Assembly: GCA_045642205.1 (NCBI GenBank)
Contig: JAZUIK010000031.1
Span: 1-6,162 of the forward strand
Origin: RUG760 sp045642205
GTDB taxonomy: Bacteria > Bacillota > Clostridia > Lachnospirales > Bianqueaceae
DNA length: 6,162 nucleotides
Direction of reading: 5' to 3'
Shown: positions 1 through 5,285 of the stretch, piece after piece
Layout of the letters: every line of letters begins with the position of its first letter
How positions within the stretch are numbered: position 1 is the stretch's first letter
Position numbers and translations under genes: made by a program
Notes under the pieces: generated by a model
Seen by the model: only the letters and a program-made list of their open reading frames with translations
Databases searched by the model: none
Told to the model about the DNA's origin: nothing

Positions 1-89
1 TTGTCTCCGTAAAAACACGGGAACATCCATTCCAGAAAATGGTAGATCGATTCCTTAACGGAATCTTCCAATCCAATGTAGTTCTTCAA
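1..89 (-). CDS. Unidentified protein, N-terminal 29 codons (cut by window edge)
   Basis: An open frame starts at TTG (89-87) and runs off the window without a stop. The start is chosen because a perfect AGGAGG (100-95) lies 5 bases upstream. The ATG at 94-92 sits directly on that site and reads only two codons before TGA, so it cannot be the start. An in-frame GTG at 122-120 has no good ribosome binding site and would overlap proA. The peptide begins M(L)KNYIGLEDSVKESIY and continues with an aromatic-rich stretch (HFLEWMFPCFYGD). No signal peptide is evident. I do not recognise a family. The start lies 13 bases after the proA stop, and the ribosome binding site touches the proA end, so it is probably the next gene of the same operon and may be translationally coupled to proA. 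The frame is convincing as a gene start; the function is unknown. Confidence 0.6.
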   Translation of the reverse strand, partial: MKNYIGLEDSVKESIYHFLEWMFPCFYGD

Positions 90-94
90 AGCAT

Positions 95-100
95 CCTCCT
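95..100 (-). promoter_or_regulatory. Consensus Shine-Dalgarno site before TTG start
   Basis: AGGAGG on the minus strand, with the five bases ATGCT between it and TTG at 89-87. It is the strongest ribosome binding site in the window and decides the start of the unidentified downstream gene. It begins two bases after the proA stop codon (105-103), so ribosomes finishing proA could re-initiate here. Confidence 0.7.
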
Positions 101-102
101 CT

Positions 103-1359
103 TTATCGGATCTGTCCTGCACCCAGGATCACATAGCGATAGCAGCAAAGCTCCTCCAGTCCCATGGGACCGCGGGCATGGAGCTTCTGTGTAGAAATAC
201 CCATTTCACAGCCCAGTCCAAACTCTCCGCCATCCGTAAATCGGGTAGATGCATTGACATAGACCGCAGCGGAATCGATAGAATTCATAAACAGATCTGC
301 TGCCGCCATATCAAGAGTAACAATGGCTTCCGAATGATGGGTCGAGTGCTGTTCGATATGCTCGATCGCTTCTTTGGTGCTGCCAACGATCCTGACTGCC
401 ATACAATAATCCAGAAACTCTGTATCAAAATCTTCAGGTCCCGCGGGTGTTCCTTCGATGATCTTCTGCGCTCTTTCGTCCAGTTTCATCTCTACCGGGA
501 TCTTTCCGTCTTGCTCTCTCTTATCTACCAGACGTTCCTTCAGCATGGGAAGAAACTCCTCAGCGATCTCCTCATGGACCAGACATACCTCCATGGCATT
601 ACATACCGAAGGTCTAGAACACTTGGCATTCTCGATGATAGACAGTGCCATGGAAAAGTCTGCTGACTTCTCGACATAGACATGGCAGATGCCGGTACCC
701 GTCTCGATGACAGGGACTGTCGCTTCTTCTACACAAGTACGGATCAATCCGGCTCCCCCTCTGGGGATCAGAAGATCGATCTTGCCTCTGGCGTGCATCA
801 TCTCCTGGGCAGACTCTCTGGAGGTATCCTCCACCAGCTGCACAGCCTCCTTAGGAAGACCTGCCTGCTCGATTCCCTGCTGCAGTGCTTTTACGATAGT
901 TAAAGCGCTTTGATGGGCTTCCTTACCACAGCGAAGGATGCAAGCTGATCCTGCCTTTAAGGCCAGGGCTGCTGCGTCGGAAGTCACATTGGGACGGCTC
1001 TCATAGATGATACCGATAACACCCATAGCGGCGGAACGCTTCTGGATCACCAGTCCATCCTCTCTGACAGTTTCTGCCAGAGTTTTTCCCACAGGATCAG
1101 GAAGTGCCATTACCTCTCGGATTCCCTCTGCCATGGACCGGATCCTTCCTTCACTTAACATCAGGCGATCCAGCATCACATCCGATACGGTTCCCTTTGC
1201 CGCTTTCATATCCTCAGCGTTGGCAGAAAGGATCTCCTCCGTATGAAGGACAAGCTGATCTGCCATCAAGGAAAGTGCCTGATTTTTCGTCTCTGTATCT
1301 GCGATCATCAGAGCCTTTTTTGCTCTGACACCTTGATCTAAAATCTCTTTTGTTGTCAT
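103..1359 (-). CDS. proA: Glutamate-5-semialdehyde dehydrogenase (gamma-glutamyl phosphate reductase)
   Basis: Second step of proline synthesis: NADPH-dependent reduction of gamma-glutamyl phosphate to glutamate-5-semialdehyde in the cytoplasm, working with ProB. The 418-residue product matches the usual length of the family (about 417). Visible landmarks are the YESRPNVT block at 119-126, VPVIETGTG at 215-223, the catalytic cysteine in RPSVCNAMEV (Cys253), the ProA signature AIEHIEQHSTHHSEAI at 331-346, and the C-terminal block from STRFTDGGEFGLG to QKLHARGPMGLEEL at 371-404, ending GAGQIR. The ATG at 1359 is chosen over an in-frame ATG at 1434: it gives the normal N-terminus MTTKEILDQG, follows the proB stop by one base, and has GGAAAG (1372-1367) 7 bases upstream; the 25 extra residues would overlap proB and resemble no ProA. 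All key residues are present, so it should be functional. Confidence 0.97.
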   Translation of the reverse strand: MTTKEILDQGVRAKKALMIADTETKNQALSLMADQLVLHTEEILSANAEDMKAAKGTVSDVMLDRLMLSEGRIRSMAEGIREVMALPDPVGKTLAETVREDGLVIQKRSAAMGVIGIIYESRPNVTSDAAALALKAGSACILRCGKEAHQSALTIVKALQQGIEQAGLPKEAVQLVEDTSRESAQEMMHARGKIDLLIPRGGAGLIRTCVEEATVPVIETGTGICHVYVEKSADFSMALSIIENAKCSRPSVCNAMEVCLVHEEIAEEFLPMLKERLVDKREQDGKIPVEMKLDERAQKIIEGTPAGPEDFDTEFLDYCMAVRIVGSTKEAIEHIEQHSTHHSEAIVTLDMAAADLFMNSIDSAAVYVNASTRFTDGGEFGLGCEMGISTQKLHARGPMGLEELCCYRYVILGAGQIR

Positions 1360-1360
1360 C

Positions 1361-2128
1361 TTACTTCTTTCCGATAAAACGGGTACCGACGGGCTTTCCC
1401 TCCACGATATCATAGAGAACGTTGGCGTTGGCACCGTTGGTGATCACCATATCACAGCCCTGTTCCATGACCATGCGGGCTGCCTTTACCTTAGTTTCCA
1501 TGCCGCCGGTTCCAAGAGAACTGCCGGCACCTCCGGCCAGATTCAGGATCTCTGCGGAGATCTCTTTTACCTCAGGGATCAGGACCGCCTTGGGATCCTT
1601 TCTGGGATCAGCACTATACAGGCCCTCCACATCGGAGAACAGGACCAGAAGGTCCGCCTTCACGCTGCAGGAAACGATGGCACCTAAGGTATCATTGTCT
1701 CCTACCTTGATCTCCGCTGTCGCAATGGTATCGTTCTCATTGATAACAGGGATCGCACCCATCTCCAGAAGACGGGTCATGGTGTTTTCAAAGTTGGTCC
1801 TACGATCGTCATGATCGATATCATCCGCTGTCAGAAGGATCTGCGCGATATTGTGATGATAGGTCGTAAACAGGCGATCATAGGTATACATCAGCTCACA
1901 CTGACCGACGGCTGCCGCTGCCTGCTTGGAGGGGATATCCGAGGGACGCTCCTTCAGATTCAGTTTGCCGACGCCCATGGCGATCGCACCGGATGACACC
2001 AGAATGATCTCATGACCTGCATTTTTCAAATCTGACAACACCTTGACCAGTTCTTCCACATGACGGATATTCAGATGTCCCGTGGCATGGGTCAGGGTCG
2101 ATGTGCCGACTTTGACTACGATACGCAC
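1361..2128 (-). CDS. proB: Glutamate 5-kinase, single-domain form without PUA
   Basis: First and committed step of proline synthesis: ATP-dependent phosphorylation of glutamate to gamma-glutamyl phosphate, a labile product passed to ProA. The 255 residues form one amino acid kinase domain: VKVGTSTLT at 5-13, VSSGAIAMG at 44-52, INENDT at 129-134, VGDNDTLGA at 142-150, DVEGLYSADP at 166-175 and GTGGMETKVKAA at 206-217. The protein ends at GTRFIGKK, where the two-domain enzymes such as the 367-residue E. coli ProB continue into a PUA domain. The frame ends in a clean TAA and proA follows one base later, so this is a natural short form, not a frameshift. The start is GTG (2128-2126), one base after the proC stop, with AAGG at 2140-2137 as a modest ribosome binding site inside the proC end. 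Proline feedback is known to act on the kinase domain in this family, so inhibition could persist. Confidence 0.96.
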   Translation of the reverse strand: MRIVVKVGTSTLTHATGHLNIRHVEELVKVLSDLKNAGHEIILVSSGAIAMGVGKLNLKERPSDIPSKQAAAAVGQCELMYTYDRLFTTYHHNIAQILLTADDIDHDDRRTNFENTMTRLLEMGAIPVINENDTIATAEIKVGDNDTLGAIVSCSVKADLLVLFSDVEGLYSADPRKDPKAVLIPEVKEISAEILNLAGGAGSSLGTGGMETKVKAARMVMEQGCDMVITNGANANVLYDIVEGKPVGTRFIGKK

Positions 2129-2129
2129 T

Positions 2130-2972
2130 TTATCTACCTTCTTTCAGCTTCAAAGTCTTTTCATAAGCTGCAATGACCGCATCCGTAAAGGCACCGCGGA
2201 CTGCATTTTCTTCCAGAGTACGAACGCCCTGGATCGTGGTTCCTCCGGGAGAGGTAACCTCATCCTTCAAGGTTCCGGGATGCTTTCCGGAGGTCTTTGC
2301 CAGCTTACCGGCACCCTCTACCATCTGTGCTGCATACATCAATGCCTTCTTTCTGGGAAGACCGCAGGCAACACCACCATCAGCCAGAGCCTCGATGACC
2401 ATATAGATGAAGGCAGGGCCACATCCGGATACGCAGGCTGCCGCATCCATCAGATTCTCCGGCAGTTCATCCACTGTACCGGACTCCTTGAGCAGACGCT
2501 CAAACTCATCCAGTTCTTCTCTTTCTACATCCTTGGAGCAATACTGGATCACACCCTCACCCACTGCGATGGGTGTATTGGGCATCATTCGGATCACCGG
2601 ATAGTCGCCCCCAGCCATCTCGCTGATGGTCTGCATGGTCAGTCCGGCTGCCATGGTGACCAGGACAAAACGCTCTCCCTTTTCCGTGCGTGCCTTCAAT
2701 GCTTCACGGCAGGAGGTCAGTGCTTCCAGCATAAACTGAGGTTTGACACCCAGGAAGATCAGATCGGCTTTCTCTGCCACTTCGGCGTTGGTCATAGCCA
2801 CCGCATTTTTGAATTCCTTAGCCAGATCGACCGCCTTCTGATGGGTACGATTGGACATGACCATGGAAGCCTCCGGCTCCACCTTGGCAATGATACGTGC
2901 AATAGCGCTGCACATGGTACCGCTTCCGATATATCCGATAGTAGAAAAGATCTGATTGGTTGTACTCTTCAT
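2130..2972 (-). CDS. proC: Pyrroline-5-carboxylate reductase
   Basis: Last step of proline synthesis: NAD(P)H-dependent reduction of pyrroline-5-carboxylate to proline in the cytoplasm. The 280 residues fit the family (about 270). The N-terminal Rossmann fold shows GYIGSGTM at 13-20 for the dinucleotide phosphate, followed by SNRT at 40-43, GVKPQ at 75-79 and RMMPNTP at 128-134. The C-terminal dimerisation and substrate domain has SGCGPAF at 182-188 (more often SGSGPAY) and the family signature around PGTLKDEVTSPGGTT at 232-246. The ATG at 2972 has a strong AAGGAG (2985-2980) with a 7-base spacer, the best within the proline genes. It stands 51 bases after the transporter gene and one base before proB, giving the order proC-proB-proA. 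The serine/arginine after SN (SNRT) is often linked with NADPH preference, but I cannot decide the cofactor from sequence alone. Confidence 0.97.
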   Translation of the reverse strand: MKSTTNQIFSTIGYIGSGTMCSAIARIIAKVEPEASMVMSNRTHQKAVDLAKEFKNAVAMTNAEVAEKADLIFLGVKPQFMLEALTSCREALKARTEKGERFVLVTMAAGLTMQTISEMAGGDYPVIRMMPNTPIAVGEGVIQYCSKDVEREELDEFERLLKESGTVDELPENLMDAAACVSGCGPAFIYMVIEALADGGVACGLPRKKALMYAAQMVEGAGKLAKTSGKHPGTLKDEVTSPGGTTIQGVRTLEENAVRGAFTDAVIAAYEKTLKLKEGR

Positions 2973-3023
2973 GGTTGTGCTCCTTTATCATCCTGACTGC
3001 CTTTTACGGCAGGAATATACGAA
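2973..3023 (-). other. Short gap between transporter and proC with small hairpin
   Basis: The only spacer longer than a few bases inside the putative operon. It holds an inverted repeat, CTGCC/GGCAG with the six-base loop GTAAAA (3012-2997), followed by TCAGG and then the strong proC ribosome binding site at 2985-2980. No T run follows the stem on either strand, so it does not look like an intrinsic terminator; a processing or mRNA-stability element is possible. The 51 bases are too short for a T-box leader. Confidence 0.4.
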
Positions 3024-4235
3024 TTAAACCTGGTCCGCCTTCGTCTTTTCGACGTTGAACCAGATGATGAAAAAGCCGCCGATGGCAATAACGAACATAA
3101 CGATCAGCATGGTTCCAACAGAGGTATAGTCCAGAAGGAATCCACCGGCGAGGGCTGCTAAAAAGCCTGCTACTGCTGTCATGGCAGTGAACAGACTCTG
3201 TCCCTTGACCATATCCGCCTCAGGCAGGAGCTGAGCGGTGTAGGTTGCAGCACAGGGAAAGAAAAAGCCAAAGCTGGCAAACTGGAACATCTGGCCTACA
3301 TAGAAGAGCCATACACTCTTAGCCCAGGTAGCTGCACTTAAGAGGATGATGAACTTCACAATGTAGAACAGAGCCGAGATCCTCAGTACCCAGCGGGCTG
3401 AATACTTTCTGACCATACGATCACACAGGATCATGGCAGGCAGTTCCACGATGGCAGCCACAGCCAGGGCATAGCCCAGTTCTTCGGTACCGCCGCCGAT
3501 GGAAACAAGGATCTGATAGGTAAAGTTGGCACCACTTGCCATCAGGAACATCATGACCAGACAGCTGCCTAAAAGAAACAGCATATACTTTTTATAGGTC
3601 ACAACGAATTTACCAAAGGGAAGTGCTTCCTGAACGGGAGCCTTTTCCTTTGTTTCGGACTCTGCGCTTGACTTAGCTGCAGGCACCTTGATGGAGACAT
3701 AGGCCATACCCAGAAAGATAAATGCAGCGATATAGAACAGAGGAAGGATACCTGGGTCGATGGATTTCATAACAACGCCCAGCACAGCGGATACCACCGC
3801 AAAAGTGGCGGAGCCGCAGCCTCTTCCCAGGCCAAAATTCAGATGGACACCTCTGTTCTCCAGAAGGAAACACAGAGAATTGACCAACGCCTGGAAGGAC
3901 ATCATCAAGGTAAGAACCAGCACCATCAGAACGGACAGTGCCATGGATCCTCCTTTAAGGAGCAGCATGAGGATAGAGATCACAATGGAAACTCCCAGCA
4001 TGCCAACAGCAAATGCCTGGAGCGAGATCTTCGGATGCTCATCCAGAAAACTGCCCATGGCCGGCATCAATACAGCGGATGCGGCATTGGCGATCGCCAG
4101 GATCACACCGATACCGCCATCGGTATAACCCTTAGATAGCAGGTACACGGAAGCACAGCTGGAAACCAGAAACACCAGCATCTGATAAAACCCGTGGACC
4201 ATCATATAGCGGATATTGTAAGAACTTACTTTCAT
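3024..4235 (-). CDS. Major facilitator superfamily transporter, LacY/MFS_1-like
   Basis: A 403-residue integral membrane protein, the normal length for a 12-helix secondary transporter. Hydrophobic stretches lie near residues 11-33, 41-62, 72-93, 98-125, 140-157 and 162-182 in the first half, and 217-234, 253-271, 284-302, 308-333, 347-367 and 373-394 in the second. A charged cytoplasmic loop (about 184-212, rich in Lys, Glu and Ser) joins the halves. After helix 2, GSFLDEHPK (61-69) is a loose version of the loop motif GxxxD(R/K)xG. FGLGRGCGSATFAV (134-147) and the buried ELPAM (264-268) resemble the LacY / nucleoside:proton symporter / HcaT branch. The substrate cannot be read from sequence. 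Its ATG overlaps the stop of the PLP gene by one base (TAATG, 4237-4233), with GAGGAAG at 4246-4240, so the two are translationally coupled and probably share a substrate. Import and export are both possible. Confidence 0.85.
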   Translation of the reverse strand: MKVSSYNIRYMMVHGFYQMLVFLVSSCASVYLLSKGYTDGGIGVILAIANAASAVLMPAMGSFLDEHPKISLQAFAVGMLGVSIVISILMLLLKGGSMALSVLMVLVLTLMMSFQALVNSLCFLLENRGVHLNFGLGRGCGSATFAVVSAVLGVVMKSIDPGILPLFYIAAFIFLGMAYVSIKVPAAKSSAESETKEKAPVQEALPFGKFVVTYKKYMLFLLGSCLVMMFLMASGANFTYQILVSIGGGTEELGYALAVAAIVELPAMILCDRMVRKYSARWVLRISALFYIVKFIILLSAATWAKSVWLFYVGQMFQFASFGFFFPCAATYTAQLLPEADMVKGQSLFTAMTAVAGFLAALAGGFLLDYTSVGTMLIVMFVIAIGGFFIIWFNVEKTKADQV

Positions 4236-5179
4236 TAAACTTCCTCGAAATCCTGAGCGAACAGTCCGCCCGCTCCTCCGGTGTGGATAAAAAGAACCTT
4301 ATCCTCCGGTTTAAATCTGCCTTCCTTTGCCAGTCGCATCAATCCTCCAAAGGCCTTTCCTGTATAACAGGTATCCAGAAGGATCCCCTCTTTTTGAAGC
4401 ATGCACCGGATCGCCTCCAGACCTTCTTCAGAAGGAATGGAATAGCCTTCTCCCCAGGCATCCACAAACAGAGGATCGACCTTAGGGCAGGGAATCTCCA
4501 AGATCTTTGCACACTCTTCCATGATCGATGGAACGATGGTCTCAAAGGGATCGGAATCTACCTTGGAAAGGATCACCTTGGTTTCGGGAAAATACAGAGA
4601 TGCCCCCAGAAGGACTCCCGCCGAAGTGCCTCCGGATCCGCAGGCACAAGCGATATAGTCAAAGGTCTCATCGGTCTGCTCGCGGATTTCCCGCATGCAG
4701 TCCACATAACCGATGGAACCAAGACCATTGCTTCCGCCACAGGGGATCTTATAGACCTTCTTGCCGCGTTCTTCTCCGATCCTGTCCATCTCTTTGTAGA
4801 TATCTTCATAGTCTTCCGTATCGACGAAACGGACTTCGATACCCATCAGATGGTTCAGGACCTGATTTCCCTTTCTTTCAAGGATTCCCTTTTTCTTCAG
4901 GACCAGTACACAGTCCAGTCCCAGTTTTCTACAGCAGGCAGCTGTCAGCATGGCATGATTGGACTGAGCCTGACCTGTGGTCATGACCAGTTCATATCCC
5001 TGCTGTTTCGCATCCTTCAAAAGATATTCCAGCTTGCGGACCTTGTTCCCGCCAAGGGCTACGCCGCACAGATCATCTCTCTTGATATACACTTTGCATC
5101 CCATGACCTGACTCATATTCGGAAGATAGGTCAAAGGTGTTGGCCAAAGTCCCAGAGACTCTTTTTCGAATGTCTTCAC
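4235..5179 (-). CDS. dcyD: PLP-dependent D-cysteine desulfhydrase-like lyase (ACC deaminase family)
   Basis: A fold-type II PLP enzyme of 314 residues. The PLP lysine is Lys46 in GGNKVRKLEYL (43-53); QSNHA (72-76) carries the Ser/Asn pair near the substrate; GSGGTSAGV (181-189) forms the phosphate-binding loop; HTGGAGG (299-305) contacts the pyridine ring. Two positions separate family members: ACC deaminases have Glu in YEGK and Leu in HLGG, whereas this protein has Thr273 (YTGKA) and Thr300 (HTGG), as D-cysteine desulfhydrases do. The expected reaction is D-cysteine to pyruvate, ammonium and hydrogen sulfide; L-cysteate sulfo-lyase (CuyA), in the same family, is the main alternative. The protein has 13 cysteines. 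The GTG start at 5179 has AGGAG (5189-5185) 5 bases upstream. It is the first gene behind the promoter at 5250-5242 and overlaps the transporter gene by one base. The family is secure; the substrate is inferred. Confidence 0.83.
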   Translation of the reverse strand: MKTFEKESLGLWPTPLTYLPNMSQVMGCKVYIKRDDLCGVALGGNKVRKLEYLLKDAKQQGYELVMTTGQAQSNHAMLTAACCRKLGLDCVLVLKKKGILERKGNQVLNHLMGIEVRFVDTEDYEDIYKEMDRIGEERGKKVYKIPCGGSNGLGSIGYVDCMREIREQTDETFDYIACACGSGGTSAGVLLGASLYFPETKVILSKVDSDPFETIVPSIMEECAKILEIPCPKVDPLFVDAWGEGYSIPSEEGLEAIRCMLQKEGILLDTCYTGKAFGGLMRLAKEGRFKPEDKVLFIHTGGAGGLFAQDFEEV

Positions 5180-5184
5180 TGCCT

Positions 5185-5189
5185 CTCCT
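5185..5189 (-). promoter_or_regulatory. Shine-Dalgarno site deciding a GTG start
   Basis: AGGAG within a purine-rich run (GAGAGGAGAGG), with the five bases AGGCA before the GTG at 5179-5177. The protein has no in-frame ATG near its N-terminus, and the site fixes GTG as the start of the PLP enzyme gene. Confidence 0.65.
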
Positions 5190-5197
5190 CTCTCATC

Positions 5198-5212
5198 TTC
5201 GGCATGACCGAA
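5198..5212 (-). other. Small leader hairpin upstream of the PLP enzyme gene
   Basis: TTCGG-TCATG-CCGAA on the minus strand: a perfect five-base-pair stem that can be extended by a G-U pair to leave the loop CAT. It lies in the predicted 5' untranslated leader, ending 8 bases before the AGGAG site. The sequence after it is purine-rich, not a T run, so it is not an intrinsic terminator. It could be an operator or RNA element, but a 5-bp stem can arise by chance. Confidence 0.35.
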
Positions 5213-5241
5213 AATGGAATGTTCTCAATCTGTATTCAGTC

Positions 5242-5269
5242 ATTATACCACAAACTGAGCCATTCCGAA
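5242..5269 (-). promoter_or_regulatory. Extended -10 promoter for the PLP enzyme-transporter-proCBA operon
   Basis: A perfect -10 box TATAAT (5247-5242) is preceded by TGG, giving the extended -10 form TGnTATAAT. With a 16-base spacer the upstream hexamer is TTCGGA (5269-5264), matching TTGACA at three positions; the extended -10 would compensate for the weak -35. Transcription should begin near 5235, leaving a leader of about 55 bases before the GTG at 5179. It is the only convincing housekeeping-type promoter I see reading into the genes between 5179 and 1. Confidence 0.65.
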
Positions 5270-5285
5270 CAGGATTCCTTTGATC

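Noticed and set aside
92..122. Other starts for the left-edge gene: ATG at 94-92 and GTG at 122-120
   Set aside because: The ATG is immediately next to AGGAGG with no spacer and reads only two codons to TGA. The GTG is in frame but lacks a ribosome binding site and would overlap proA by 20 bases, while the TTG is ideally placed.
1360..1434. Longer proA start at ATG 1434
   Set aside because: It would add 25 residues overlapping proB in another frame and unlike any ProA N-terminus. The ATG at 1359 gives the expected length and follows the proB stop.
1422..1814. Plus-strand open frame of 130 codons opposite proB
   Set aside because: It lies wholly inside proB, whose family motifs span the same bases; the product is low-complexity Ser/Pro/Arg-rich.
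2082..2996. Long plus-strand open frame (304 codons) opposite proC
   Set aside because: It mirrors proC almost completely, is rich in Cys, His and Gly without any family motif, and has no support as a gene. It is a shadow of proC codon usage.
3014..3019. Internal promoter before proC with -10 TATATT
   Set aside because: The hexamer is close to consensus, but no acceptable -35 lies 16-18 bases upstream and there is no extended TGn motif. Too weak to call.
5180..5241. T-box or riboswitch leader controlling the operon
   Set aside because: T-boxes control proline genes in many Firmicutes, so I looked for one. The leader is only about 55 bases, with no specifier stem, no T-box sequence and no terminator; the 51-base gap before proC is likewise too small.
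5216..5266. Inverted repeat GGAATG / CATTCC flanking the -10 region (5216-5221 and 5261-5266)
   Set aside because: A possible operator pair, but arms of six bases 39 bases apart are easily expected by chance in a spacer of this size.
5180..5285. Intrinsic terminator after the DUF5688-like gene
   Set aside because: No GC-rich stem followed by T residues is present on the minus strand; the leader hairpin is followed by purines. Read-through into the lyase operon cannot be excluded.
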